In this document: positions 26,843 through 35,461 of the stretch, piece by piece | How the letters are laid out: each line of letters opens with the position of its first letter | How positions within the stretch are numbered: the stretch's first letter is position 1 | Origin: Streptomyces sp. R33 | Lineage (GTDB): Bacteria; Actinomycetota; Actinomycetes; Streptomycetales; Streptomycetaceae | Assembly (NCBI RefSeq): GCF_041200175.1 | Contig: NZ_CP165728.1 | Coordinates: 310,001 to 374,000, forward strand | Direction: 5' to 3' | Length of the DNA stretch: 64,000 nucleotides | Notes under the pieces: model-generated | Seen by the model: the letters and a program-made list of their open reading frames with translations, nothing else | Told to the model about the DNA's origin: nothing | Databases searched by the model: none | Program-made: the position numbers and the translations under genes

Positions 26843-26874
26843 GCAGGGCCCCTCCCGTTGGGAGGGGCCCTGCG
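26843..26874 (+). terminator. strong hairpin terminator
   Basis: A 14-bp perfect GC stem (GCAGGGCCCCTCCC, loop GTT) eleven bases after the RHH stop codon. Confidence 0.9.
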
Positions 26875-27074
26875 CGTATGGCAAGCCTCGGGCCAAGCCC
26901 GCCGAATGCGGCGTGGATCAGGGCGGTCGCAGAGCCAGGTAACAGGCGGTCCCGCGCAGTGGTTGCACGGCCCGTAGACATGGCAGGGTGAGTGCCTGTT
27001 CCACGTCCCCGGTCGCGGTCGGCGGCGCTACCCTCGGAGTAGAGCCCTTCGGGCCGCGTTCGCCCCCGTCAACG

Positions 27075-27250
27075 GGGAGCCCGGGACGCGGTGGTAGCGG
27101 TGACCACCGCACCTTTCACAACAGGCTCATCGAAACAAGGAACTTCCGTTCGGGGAGCGGTCACAGTGACCGCTCCCCGAACGCGTCTCGCGGCGGGTCT
27201 CCCTGAAACTGAGCCTCTACCTGCGGCGACGGGGATATGGAACAGGCACT
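27075..27250 (-). repeat. 176-bp inverted repeat, right arm
   Basis: Reverse complement of 25712-25887 with about four mismatches, including the 37-nt palindrome at 27147-27183. Its outer end lies at the point where the Tn3 transposase fragment breaks off. Confidence 0.95.
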
Positions 27251-27867
27251 CACGGTCCATCCCACGAGGCTCGAGGAGCGAGGCAGAGGCCAGGGCGTGA
27301 GTCCAGCCGATGACCTGATCCCCGCTGGTACGTCTCCCGCCCGGCCTCCGCCCGAGCCTTGGCCACCCGCTCCAGCAGCTTCACCACCCCGGGCCGCACC
27401 ACCCGCGCGGACGCGAGGTGTTCGCAGGCTAGACGGAACAGCAGGGACGGGGAGTCGTGCTCCATCGCGTGGGCGAGCAGGAACTCGTCCAGTTCCTTCA
27501 GCTCCAGCGCCTTCGCCGGCTTCCAGTTCAAGTACCGGGTCACTTCGCGCAGGGTGCCGGTGCGGGTCTGCTTCCGCTCGCCGTAGAACCGCAGCTCGCC
27601 CACGGGGATCTGCAAGTGCTCGGAGAGCCGGGCCACCGCCGCCGGGGGCGCCGAGGCGACGTCGTCCGGAACGAACCCGAGCCACGGCAGAGCACACAGC
27701 TGGACCGCCAGACCCAGCCGGTCCTTCGGGCTACGCCCGCGGCCCGGATCGATGAACCCCACGTCCGCCGACGTCAGGGTGAAGAACCGGATCAGCTCTT
27801 CCTTGTTGATCTCTGGAAAGCTGCGCAGCCGCGCCAGCTCGTCATCCGCGAACACACGGGTCGCCAC
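27251..27867 (-). pseudogene. Tn3 family transposase, N-terminal remnant
   Basis: Starts at 27867 as MATRVFADDELARLRSFPEI, then NKEELIRFFTLTSADVGFID, RSPKDRLGLAVQLCALPWLGFVPDD and HLQIPVGELRFYGE, the N-terminal domain of Tn4556-type Tn3 transposases. Sense ends near KARAEAGRETYQRG and the rest is gone. It is unrelated to the complete transposase at 20.5-23.5 kb. The break coincides with the outer edge of the 176-bp inverted repeat. Confidence 0.88.
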
Positions 27868-27887
27868 CGAGACCCCCCGCCCTGTAC

Positions 27888-28307
27888 GTGCCGAGCGTCC
27901 TGGAGCACGCCGCCGAGCTGCTCACCAGCCTGTGGGCCATAGGCGGTAAGCACTCCGTGCCGCCCGCTCGGCGGAGCTGGACTGGCAACGTGGCTGAAGG
28001 CGCGCTTGGCCTCGCCGCCTGCCCGTACGAGCGTGACCTGGAGACCGAGCGCACCGACTCGAAGGTCACCTCCCTGACGGGCTTCCTATCCAGGGCTCTG
28101 GTTTCCGAGGAGATCGGCCTCAGGGCCCAGCTCGGCGCACGCCGCGGCAGTGTCGTCGTAGACCGCGGCCCCTCCACCCCTCGAGGCGGACAAAGGGGCG
28201 ACTCCGACATCCTTATGGCTCCGGCCTCCCTCGCCGGCGCCCACCAGGTTGCCGAGGTCATCCGGGCCTTCGTACACGGAGAGCTCGGTGATGTCTTCGC
28301 CCGCTGA
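27888..28307 (+). pseudogene. possible 3' fragment of an unknown gene
   Basis: An open frame reads LYVPSVLEHAAELLTSLWAI through RALVSEEIGLRAQLGARRG to AEVIRAFVHGELGDVFAR. It lacks a convincing start and begins at the edge of the transposase remnant, so it may be a truncated gene. Composition is plausible but I recognise no family. Confidence 0.3.
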
Positions 28308-28368
28308 CCGCCACCCGATCTCGACCCAGCCACTGAACACGAGCAACTGCCCGCGGGCAGAAACGCCT

Positions 28369-28393
28369 GTGCCCCCGGAGAGGCCGGGGGCAC
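28369..28393 (-). terminator. hairpin terminator after the Crp-like gene
   Basis: A 10-bp stem GTGCCCCCGG with CCGGGGGCAC around a five-base loop, 20 bases beyond the stop of the minus-strand regulator. Confidence 0.75.
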
Positions 28394-28413
28394 GGGAAGC
28401 TCGTTCAGAAGGG

Positions 28414-29208
28414 TCACGTCTCTGAGCGGGCAAGGGACCTCAGGTGTCCGAAGTCCACGATCTCGTAGTACCGATTCGACCGGGTGCCGGGTGCCAGCTC
28501 GGTCAAGACCCCGACAGCCCTCAGGTTTGCGATGGCCTTCTCCACCGTGGTGCGGCCAAGTCCGAGCGCGTCGGCGATGTCGGCCTGGCTAGGGCCGTGG
28601 AGCGTGACCGCGCCGGTGGGCACCTGGTGGGTTCCGGTGCGGGTCCACCGGAAACGATCGACCCCCTTTCGGGACGGCGCGATCGCGAGGTACTCCAGAA
28701 GGCGCGCGACCCTGACCACCGGGTCCGCCTTCGTGGCCCCGTAGACCGACTCCACGATCCGGGAGCGCTCGTTGGTCAGTTGGGCGAGTAGGAGGGCCAG
28801 CACCGGCTCCTTCTCGATCAGCGTCGCGAACGTACGGGTGGTGACGCTCAGGCAAGATCCGATGTGCAGGAACTCGATGTGCGTTCCGGACCCGCGGGAA
28901 CCAGACTCATCGATGCTGCTCTTCCGGAGCATCACCCGACTGATGTCGCCCAAGATCATGCCCGTCCTCCACAAGCGCGCGCTGCCGTGGGGGGTGGTCT
29001 CCTTGATGATGCCGCGGCCCATGATGTGGATCCACTCCGGGCCGTAGGCCAAGACATCACCTCGCTCCTGGGCCTCAATACGGCCAGCGAGCATCAGCGA
29101 CTCCACCGCGTACGAGGGCAGGCCCAGCGACTTCAGGTACACGGAGACTGAGCTGTACGGCCAGGCCCGGAACCGCCGGGGCTCGTAGACCTCGACGACG
29201 TCGGTCAT
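28414..29208 (-). CDS. Crp/Fnr-like transcriptional regulator
   Basis: 264 residues. An N-terminal cyclic-nucleotide-binding-like domain is suggested by RGDVLAYGPEWIHIMGRGII and HIGSCLSVTTRTFATLIEKEPVLA. The C-terminal winged helix is clear (TLHGPSQADIADALGLGRTTVEKAIANLRAVGVL). Effector residues for cAMP are not evident. The ATG overlaps the stop of the upstream small membrane-protein gene (ATGA), so the two form a coupled operon. Confidence 0.8.
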   Translation of the reverse strand: MTDVVEVYEPRRFRAWPYSSVSVYLKSLGLPSYAVESLMLAGRIEAQERGDVLAYGPEWIHIMGRGIIKETTPHGSARLWRTGMILGDISRVMLRKSSIDESGSRGSGTHIEFLHIGSCLSVTTRTFATLIEKEPVLALLLAQLTNERSRIVESVYGATKADPVVRVARLLEYLAIAPSRKGVDRFRWTRTGTHQVPTGAVTLHGPSQADIADALGLGRTTVEKAIANLRAVGVLTELAPGTRSNRYYEIVDFGHLRSLARSET

Positions 29209-29465
29209 CGAGCACCCCCTCCGAGGCCGGTCCCGGCCTGCGGGAGCCCCGGGTTGGGCACAGCGGGGGCGACGACCTGCCCAGACGCAGGGGAGGGCGA
29301 CTCAGCGAGGATCTTGACGACCGGCACGAGGGCACCGACGAGGACGGCCAAGGCCGTGATGACGACGGCGATGCGGCCGGCGGTCTTGTTGAGGTAGTGG
29401 ATGGCGAAGCAGGCCGCCCCCACCACGATCGCGACGGTGAGTACCGCCGCGAGAATTCCAGACAC
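29205..29465 (-). CDS. small membrane protein coupled to the Crp-like gene
   Basis: 86 residues from the GTG at 29465, with AGGGG six bases upstream. Two hydrophobic segments (ILAAVLTVAIVVGAACFAI and IAVVITALAVLVGALVPVV) are followed by a Pro/Gly-rich tail. Its stop overlaps the start of the Crp-like regulator. It could be a membrane partner that modulates the regulator; this is inference from coupling only. Confidence 0.7.
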   Translation of the reverse strand: MSGILAAVLTVAIVVGAACFAIHYLNKTAGRIAVVITALAVLVGALVPVVKILAESPSPASGQVVAPAVPNPGLPQAGTGLGGGAR

Positions 29466-30142
29466 GTGTACCCCTAGGGTATGGCGGCCGAGCCGTACTG
29501 GCCCCGAGGGGAAAGCACAGCTCGACCGCGTCTTCGGAATGATCTCGACTTGCGAAACGCATGACCGGTGAAGCTCGAACCCTGGCGAGGGGTCGAACCG
29601 GCTACACGGCAGAATACGCCACCCGAGTGACCCGACCGAAACTACCGCCGCCCGGAGGGAATTCATCCGAAACTGCGGGTCGGGGAAGCGCGTTCGGGAT
29701 TCAACAAAGCTCTACCCAGAGATTGTTGATCGAGCGTCAAGATCCCTTGGGGTAACGCAAAGGCGGCCGCCCCCCCCAGGGGGTGCGACCGCCTTGATAC
29801 GTGCTCTACGAGCACAAGAGATCAACAGGGGGAGCCACCCCCTGGTAGACCTCGGACGCTGAGCGAGACCATTCCAAAGCCGTGTCAGCTGAGAAACAGT
29901 GAAGACTGATAACCCGTCCCAGAATCCCCCCAGCGAGGGAAAGTGCACGCTCTCGGTGCCAAAATCCCCATGGGGGAGGGTTTTACATGCAGAAATCAGG
30001 ACTTTGTGAACTTGTGAATGGTACCCCAAGATCTTCCAAGTCCCCATAGGGTTCCCAAACTTCTTGGACGAGGGAGCGGGCCCAGCCGTCGAAGGTAGCA
30101 ATCCGGGGGGCAGGCTGCCCCCATGAACGCACCACGTCGACC
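29466..30142. other. AT-richer gap with one hairpin, no gene seen
   Basis: No gene supported. A hairpin lies at 29760-29795 (AAGGCGG with CCGCCTT and an inner C-run/G-run). The stretch 29860-30080 is clearly lower in GC than the rest and contains runs such as CCCCATGGGGGAGGGTTTTA, as may occur at a promoter or origin. Nothing more definite can be said. Confidence 0.5.
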
Positions 30143-30310
30143 TCAGGGTCTTGGTCCGAAGATGTCGTCGGCCTTCTTTCTCAGCACGTCCCGCCTCCTT
30201 CGACCTGCCGAACGTTCGGATGCTAGAGGCTCGAGGTTGTCCAATGTGGTGAGCTCGGTCCCGCCCGCGTTCCGGCGGATGTAGGCCAACGGACGATGCC
30301 GAGATCCCAT
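30143..30310 (-). CDS. small basic protein, 55 residues
   Basis: ATG start (MGSRHRPLAYIRRNAGGTEL), then TTLDNLEPLASERS and a basic end RRRRDVLRKKADDIFGPRP. The composition is protein-like and unlike that of a random frame. It begins 16 bp downstream of the terminator of the Mrr-like gene, on the same strand. It could be the tail of a larger former gene. Family not recognised. Confidence 0.4.
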   Translation of the reverse strand: MGSRHRPLAYIRRNAGGTELTTLDNLEPLASERSAGRRRRDVLRKKADDIFGPRP

Positions 30311-30325
30311 ACGCGCCCGGATGTG

Positions 30326-30365
30326 CGAGCGGGCCCGTCCCTGGGATCCAGGACGGGCCCGCTCG
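30326..30365 (-). terminator. strong hairpin terminator
   Basis: A 15-bp perfect stem (CGAGCGGGCCCGTCC) with a ten-base loop, just beyond the stop of the Mrr-like gene. Confidence 0.9.
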
Positions 30366-30371
30366 GTGTGC

Positions 30372-31079
30372 TCAGGACAGTGAGGACGGCGGCCGGGGCG
30401 GAGGGACGGCCCGCAGTAGCTCCCACAGAGGACGGGAGCCGCTGGCCCACTCGGCGAGGACCTTGCGGTCCACCAGGTGCAGGCACTGCGACCTGGCGAA
30501 GTCGACCGCGTTGCTCGTAATCCGGCCGTTGGTCAGCATCACCAGCACGTCCCCGCCGTGGACCTGTCTGCCCGTACCGTTGAGAACATGCAGATCAGGC
30601 GTGCCGACTGCTTTGCCGGACCAGCCGTCTTTCCGGTGCTTGCACTGGATCACCCACCGCCGCCCGTACGGGTCGGTCGCCTTCACGTCCGCCCCGTTGT
30701 CGCCGCGACCGCCGACCTGCTGCGCGTCCGCGCAGCCGTCCCGGTGCATGAGGTCCCGTACCGCGAACTCGAACTGCCGGTGGTGGAGCCGGTCGAGCTG
30801 CTCGACTGCGTACCGCAGGCCTCGCGCCCGGACCTGCTCCCACTGCGCCGCTTCCTTGCGCCGCCATGCCCAGGCCCCGCCCGCGCCGGCCGCCGCGAGG
30901 AGCACGAGGACCACGACCCAGGGGTGCGCGGCCAGCCATCGCAGCACCGCCATCACGAGACTTAGGGCCACCATTGTCAGCGGCGCGATCAGCGCCAGCT
31001 GCTCCAGGCCCGCGTTCTTGCGGCGCCGGGGACGACGGCTCCGGCTGGTCCGCCGCCGTGCCGGCGGGCGCGGGCTCAT
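30372..31079 (-). CDS. membrane-anchored Mrr-type restriction endonuclease-like protein
   Basis: 235 residues from the ATG at 31079, which overlaps the stop of the upstream gene (ATGA). A basic N-terminus is followed by two hydrophobic segments (LEQLALIAPLTMVALSLVMAVL and WVVVLVLLAAAGAGGAWAW). The C-terminal domain has the Mrr/PD-(D/E)xK pattern: LHHRQFEFAVRDLM, RGDNGADVKATD with the Asp, and WVIQCKH with Gln-x-Lys. Such proteins cut modified or foreign DNA; the membrane anchor is a known variant of the fold. Confidence 0.8.
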   Translation of the reverse strand: MSPRPPARRRTSRSRRPRRRKNAGLEQLALIAPLTMVALSLVMAVLRWLAAHPWVVVLVLLAAAGAGGAWAWRRKEAAQWEQVRARGLRYAVEQLDRLHHRQFEFAVRDLMHRDGCADAQQVGGRGDNGADVKATDPYGRRWVIQCKHRKDGWSGKAVGTPDLHVLNGTGRQVHGGDVLVMLTNGRITSNAVDFARSQCLHLVDRKVLAEWASGSRPLWELLRAVPPPRPPSSLS

Positions 31080-31369
31080 CGGCCGGTCCCGGAGCTGGGG
31101 AAGACGATGGGATACGAGACGGTCGGTGTTGGCCGTACCACCGACTGGTCCCAGCCGGGCCACTTGATCGGGTACACCGTCGACCGCGGCGCGGGTGACT
31201 GCTCCCCGGGCGCCCCCATCGGCTTGCTGCCTAAGACGAACAGGGCGAGCACGAACAACCCTAAGAGCCCCACCTGCATGCTGGACCCTGCAGGGTTGCG
31301 CCAGTGCGCCCGCACCTTAGACCCGTTCCGCTCGTGCTCCACAACAGACGGCACGTACGGCCCCCTCAC
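31076..31369 (-). CDS. small membrane protein coupled to the Mrr-like gene
   Basis: 97 residues from a GTG. One hydrophobic segment (MQVGLLGLFVLALFVLGS) follows a charged start, then comes a Pro-rich extracytoplasmic-like tail (TVYPIKWPGWDQSVVRPTPT). Its stop overlaps the start of the nuclease-like gene, so they form a two-gene operon. It might control or anchor the nuclease. Confidence 0.6.
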   Translation of the reverse strand: MRGPYVPSVVEHERNGSKVRAHWRNPAGSSMQVGLLGLFVLALFVLGSKPMGAPGEQSPAPRSTVYPIKWPGWDQSVVRPTPTVSYPIVFPSSGTGR

Positions 31370-31453
31370 CAGTCAGGTTGTGCCTCCCTGCACAACTGAC
31401 CAATGAAACCACCCACCACTGACACCACGTCACGTTTCGATCACTACTCGTGA

Positions 31454-31582
31454 TCACCTTCCGTGCCGGGCGGGAGCGACCTGGTTCCAGAGCGCCAAAA
31501 CGCGTTCAGCCCGGGACTTCTGCTGCTGCGTGGTCCACCACGTCGGCGCCGGAGTACCCGACGTCTGGCGATTGACCTTCAC
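31454..31582 (-). CDS. possible small protein, 42 residues
   Basis: GTG start, reading KVNRQTSGTPAPTWWTTQQQ then KSRAERVLALWNQVAPARHG. It has protein-like composition and sits between the membrane-protein gene and the pentapeptide gene. No ribosome binding site is clear; it may be noise. Confidence 0.25.
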   Translation of the reverse strand: MKVNRQTSGTPAPTWWTTQQQKSRAERVLALWNQVAPARHGR

Positions 31583-31660
31583 CAGCGCCGCTTCGCCGGG
31601 GTCACCGGTTCTGTGTGCCGGTTCGCGCGGGAGCCCTCCGAACGGAGCTTTCGACGTCGG

Positions 31661-32800
31661 TCATCGAGCACCCCATCGAGCACCCCATTTGCAGTCGTCT
31701 GGCCAGGTCTGTGATGCGGCCTTCTTCTTCAGCTCGGGGTCACCTGCCAAAGATGCGGGCAGAGCAGTGTCTGTGTTGACCCGAGCAGACATCAGCTGGT
31801 CTTTTCCAATGTCTGCACCCTGCAGGACTGCAGCACGGAGATCCGCGCAGACCAGCGTCGCCTCGGTAAGGTCCGCGCGGCGCAGGTTCGCGTCGCGCAG
31901 GTCCGCCCCGCCCAGTTTCGCGCGGGACAGGTCCGCGCCGCTTAGGTTTACGCCGCCCAGGTACGCGGCGCTCAAGTCCGCGCTGCGCAAGTCCGCGCTG
32001 CGCAAGTTCGCGTCACCCAGGTACGCGCTGGCCAGGTTCGCGCGGCCCAGTTTTGCGTCGCTCAGGTCCGCGCCGCCCAGTCGAGCGCCGCTCAGGTCCG
32101 CGTCGCTCAGGTCCGCGACGCCCAGTCGAGCGTGGAACAGTTTCGCGTTTCTCAGGACCGCGCCGTCCAATCGAGCGCGGCCCAGGTCCGCGTCGCTCAG
32201 GTCCGCGACGAACATGAACGCATTGCGCAGGTCCGCACGGGTCAGGACCGCCTCGCGCAGATTGGCGGACTGGAGGTCCGTGTCGTGCAGGTCGACGTGC
32301 ACGTCTCCGTCGTGGCGGCCGTCCCTGGTCCTGAGGACGGCGAGTGCAGCGGTGATGTCACTGGGCAAAGCCCTCAGTTTGGCCTCTGGCGGTTTCGGGC
32401 TGTGAGCACGGATGAAGGTGGAAACGACGTTGATCACGGTGGGCTGGTCACGGGAAGAGTCCTGCATGACCCGCTGCAGACCGTAGAGCCCACCCAGACG
32501 CACTTCCTCGGAGTCCCTGTTACCGAGAAGTTCGACGGCGGCCATGTACCGATCGGTGATGTGCCCTTCTCGGTCGATGGCCTGTGAGCTGTTCACCTGC
32601 GTAATCGATTTCCAGGTGAAGCCGACGAGAATGAGTGCGCCGATAGACGCCAGGACGGCGACCGTCTTCTCCACCCGCCTCCACAGACGCTTGCGGGACG
32701 CGGAGCCGTTACCGGGGTCCGGGGCGGGCTGCTGCTGGCTGGCCCGCCGGCCAATCCGCCGCAGCCGGCTGGAGCCCGTCGTCCGGGGTGCCCTGGTCAT
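31661..32800 (-). CDS. pentapeptide-repeat membrane protein
   Basis: 379 residues from the ATG at 32800 (MTRAPRTTGSSRLRRIGRR). A basic tail is followed by one membrane helix (TVAVLASIGALILVGFTW), a conserved linker (ITDRYMAAVELLGNRDSEEVRLGGLYGLQRVM) and about 30 consecutive pentapeptides of A(D/N)Lxx type from residue about 190 to 350, which fold as a right-handed beta helix. The repeat DNA is itself tandem-like because of the codon pattern. The last eight residues are a duplicated WGAR. The role of these Streptomyces proteins is unknown. Confidence 0.85.
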   Translation of the reverse strand: MTRAPRTTGSSRLRRIGRRASQQQPAPDPGNGSASRKRLWRRVEKTVAVLASIGALILVGFTWKSITQVNSSQAIDREGHITDRYMAAVELLGNRDSEEVRLGGLYGLQRVMQDSSRDQPTVINVVSTFIRAHSPKPPEAKLRALPSDITAALAVLRTRDGRHDGDVHVDLHDTDLQSANLREAVLTRADLRNAFMFVADLSDADLGRARLDGAVLRNAKLFHARLGVADLSDADLSGARLGGADLSDAKLGRANLASAYLGDANLRSADLRSADLSAAYLGGVNLSGADLSRAKLGGADLRDANLRRADLTEATLVCADLRAAVLQGADIGKDQLMSARVNTDTALPASLAGDPELKKKAASQTWPDDCKWGARWGAR

Positions 32801-33247
32801 AGAGCCATTCGAACCGGTAGACGCCAGCCCCCGCGCGCTCAGTCGGCCGAGAGGACGTACACGGTCACCGCCCGGACGGAGCTCTCGAGCAGAATCCCAG
32901 CGCGAAAAAACCGCGGCGGGCGCACGCGTCCTGGTCCTGGAGCCCGGATAAGCTCCCCATGTCCGGAGTCCAGAAAGACGGAGCGAGTCGGTGTCCTCGG
33001 CGGCCCGCTCCGCAGCGGTGCGGCCCCGGCCCCGGGGGAGGATCCGACCCGGTTTTAGCGGGCTGGCCGGGGAAGACCTCGCGGTCACCCCGGGCCCCAT
33101 CGGAGTTCACCGCTTGGTGCATCCAGACGGTCCGCGGGGCTGTCGGACACCTGATGACGGTCATCAAGGATCGTGCTGGTCCCTGGATCTGGTTACACCC
33201 AGAACTGCTTAGCCGCCGGCAGCGTCGTCCCATACAGTGCCGAAGGT
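32801..33247. other. gap, nothing recognised
   Basis: Frames run through on both strands but none has convincing composition or a start with a ribosome binding site. It probably holds the divergent promoters of the pentapeptide gene and of the gene at 33248. Confidence 0.5.
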
Positions 33248-33541
33248 ATGACGGCACTTGCATCCTTCACCTTCGTGCGCCACATAGACGGGCTCCGCTA
33301 CCACTTCGAACGGGACGGTGAGCACAACGGCCGTCCTGCCTACCGCCGAACGGACGGGAACGTGTGGTGTGTCTGGTCGCCGACCGACGGCTGGCACTGC
33401 AAGATCGCTGATGGCCTTGTCACCGCCCATCCTCTCAATAGCCAGGCTGACGAACCCGAACCCCCGGCCACCGCCTGGCGCAGCTTCAAGGACGACCGCT
33501 CCTACCTCTACGACCTCCGGACCCTCGACCCCGAAGCATGA
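33248..33541 (+). CDS. hypothetical protein
   Basis: 97 residues from the ATG at 33248, with GAAGG just upstream. It reads FTFVRHIDGLRYHFERDGEH, RTDGNVWCVWSPTDGWHCKI and YLYDLRTLDPEA. The many Trp, His and Tyr residues suggest a small beta-rich fold. Family not recognised. Confidence 0.6.
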   Translation: MTALASFTFVRHIDGLRYHFERDGEHNGRPAYRRTDGNVWCVWSPTDGWHCKIADGLVTAHPLNSQADEPEPPATAWRSFKDDRSYLYDLRTLDPEA

Positions 33542-33624
33542 TCCGCCGGACAGCGCCTAATCCGCCCCAGACCCCTCCCCGCGTCAACGCCTAGCTCGCT
33601 GTCTCCGTGACGGGCGGCGCAGCA

Positions 33625-34629
33625 TCAGGACCGTGCCCGCCCACTCGCCCCGTCCGTGAGGGCGTCTACGAGCTGGTCGTGACTCATAGTGGAGCGGCCA
33701 GGAACGTGCGCGGCCGCAGCCTTCCTGTAGAGCTCCGCCTTCGTCAGTGACTGAAGGGACTCGGCTTTGGAGGTGACGCGCTTCTTCGCGGACACAGCCT
33801 TCTTCTTCTGCGCGCCTGCGGTGGTAGTGGCTTTGTCCCGGGTGTCTTTCGGACTGCGGGCCCGCTCCACGCTGGCGCGCAACGCTTCCATAAGGTCGAC
33901 GGCGCCGGTGGCCTTCGCGGGCGGTTCGGCCTTCGCCACGCTCTCGCCGCTCGTCTTGGCGTCGATCAGAGCGGCGACCTTCTCCTGGAACGTGTCGCGG
34001 AACGCCGCTGGATCCCACTGCATGCTCAAGGCCTCAATGAGCTGCTCGGCCATCTTCAGTTCCTTGTCTGACGCCTTCGCCTTGCCAGGGAGATCACCGA
34101 TCTCCTTCTTCGGGTCTCTGATCTCGTCTGCCCAGTGGAGTGTGTGGAGGGTGAGGATGCCGTCTTCGGCTTTCACCGCGACGAGGTATTCGTGCTGGCG
34201 CATCACGAAGGTGGCGATACCGGCCTTGCCCGCCTTGTCGAGGGCCTGCTCGAGGAGGCTGTACACCTTGCCGTACTCGGCGCCCCGCGGGCCGAGGTAG
34301 TAGGTCTTGTCGAAGAAGATCGGCTCCACCTCGTCCAGGTCGACGAACCCGGCGATCTCCAGGGAGCGGGAGCGGCCCGGGGCGATGTCGTCGAGTTCCT
34401 TCGGCTCCACCAGCACGTACTCCTCCCCGGTGTCGTAGCCCTTGACGATGTCGCCCAGGTTCACCTCGTCGCCGGTGCGCTCGTTCACCCGGCGGTTGCG
34501 GATCCGGTCGGCGGTGCCGCGCTGCAGCTGGTGGAAGTGCATGGTGTGGCTGTCGGTCGCGGTGTAGAGGCCGACCGGCAGGCTGACCAGCCCGAATGTC
34601 AGGTTCCCTGCCCATACCGGACGTGCCAT
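33625..34629 (-). CDS. ku: Ku protein (non-homologous end joining)
   Basis: 334 residues from the ATG at 34629 (MARPVWAGNLTFGLVSLPVG), the invariant bacterial Ku start, with GGAGG upstream. The core beta-barrel/ring domain reads through CKGYD-like IVKGYDTGEEYVLVEPKEL, FFDKTYYLGP and HTLHWADEIR. The C-terminal third is Lys/Ala-rich and ends in a SAP-like segment (SLQSLTKAELYRKAAAAHV). Ku binds DNA ends and recruits LigD, for which no gene is seen here. Length is normal for actinobacteria with an extended tail. Confidence 0.95.
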   Translation of the reverse strand: MARPVWAGNLTFGLVSLPVGLYTATDSHTMHFHQLQRGTADRIRNRRVNERTGDEVNLGDIVKGYDTGEEYVLVEPKELDDIAPGRSRSLEIAGFVDLDEVEPIFFDKTYYLGPRGAEYGKVYSLLEQALDKAGKAGIATFVMRQHEYLVAVKAEDGILTLHTLHWADEIRDPKKEIGDLPGKAKASDKELKMAEQLIEALSMQWDPAAFRDTFQEKVAALIDAKTSGESVAKAEPPAKATGAVDLMEALRASVERARSPKDTRDKATTTAGAQKKKAVSAKKRVTSKAESLQSLTKAELYRKAAAAHVPGRSTMSHDQLVDALTDGASGRARS

Positions 34630-34716
34630 GACCGCCACCGCCTCCACCACTGTCTACCGGACTTCCAGCTCAAGCCCTCTGTCCGGTGATCGCATCCTTG
34701 TGGCGGGCGTCGCTGA

Positions 34717-35076
34717 TCAAAGGTCCAGGAGCCCGAGGGCGGAGTCGGCTCGGCAGATCTCGCACGCACGCGCCGTGCTGTTCTGAAGGGTCTCGACGGC
34801 CTGCTGCCGGGTGGCGGGTCTCGAGCGGCCGGAGGTCATGCGGCAGTCGCCGGTGTGCACGAGCTCGGGCCGGCGCTGAGCGCTGATGCCATACTCGATG
34901 ACCCACTCCACGACCGGCGGCTGGTGGCAGGCGGCGTCCGCGCGGACGTGCTCGGCCTGCTCCAGTACGGCAATCCGCTCGCGGGTCTGCGTGAGGAGCA
35001 TGGACAAGAGGGTCTCCACGGTCCGTAGCCGGTCCAGGTCCGGAGGGAGCCAAGCCGGCCCACCACCGATATCCAC
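34717..35076 (-). CDS. DUF6233 family protein
   Basis: 119 residues. The pattern LPPDLDRLRTVETLLSMLL, VVEWVIEYGISAQRRPELVHTGDC and ACEICRADSALGLLDL is that of a Streptomyces family of unknown function with two to three cysteines at the end. GTG start with AGGAG; only two bases separate it from the stop of the upstream gene, so the two are co-transcribed. Confidence 0.8.
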   Translation of the reverse strand: MDIGGGPAWLPPDLDRLRTVETLLSMLLTQTRERIAVLEQAEHVRADAACHQPPVVEWVIEYGISAQRRPELVHTGDCRMTSGRSRPATRQQAVETLQNSTARACEICRADSALGLLDL

Positions 35077-35078
35077 GG

Positions 35079-35417
35079 CTACTCCTGCACGTCCTCGGCG
35101 GGGACCCGCTTGAGGGCCATCCGCGCTGCCACGACCTGGCCGCGCTCCACTGTGGACCAGAACGGATGATCGACTACGACGCCGGTCAGTCGGCGCAGCC
35201 GCCGCTCGAAAGCTGCCTTCCGCCGACGCTGCTTATCGGTGTAGCCGGGGCTGGCCGGTACGTCGCCGCGGTGCGAGTACACGCCCTCACGGGCCTCCCA
35301 TCCCGGGTGCGGGTCCACGGACCACGGCAGGCTCTGGCAGTACGCGGTGTACTCGGCGCGCACGCGGTGCAGCTGGGCCTGGAGAGCTCGCAGGCGGGGA
35401 GGGAAGTCGAACGACAT
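35079..35417 (-). CDS. hypothetical protein upstream of DUF6233
   Basis: 112 residues from the ATG at 35417 (MSFDFPPRLRALQAQLHRV); an earlier start at 35447 is possible. Helical N-terminus, then VDPHPGWEAREGVY, YTDKQRRRKAAFERRLRRLTG and DHPFWSTVE. First gene of the unit with DUF6233 and divergent from the gene at 35462. Widespread pairing in Streptomyces is likely, but the function is unknown. Confidence 0.6.
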   Translation of the reverse strand: MSFDFPPRLRALQAQLHRVRAEYTAYCQSLPWSVDPHPGWEAREGVYSHRGDVPASPGYTDKQRRRKAAFERRLRRLTGVVVDHPFWSTVERGQVVAARMALKRVPAEDVQE

Positions 35418-35461
35418 ACGGCAATCGTACTCGCGTTCGAATCTCATGGTGTAATCGAGCC

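Noticed and set aside
31720..32300. Tandem-like DNA repeats suggestive of a satellite or CRISPR
   Set aside because: The 15-bp periodicity is the codon pattern of the pentapeptide repeats; no spacer-like segments exist.
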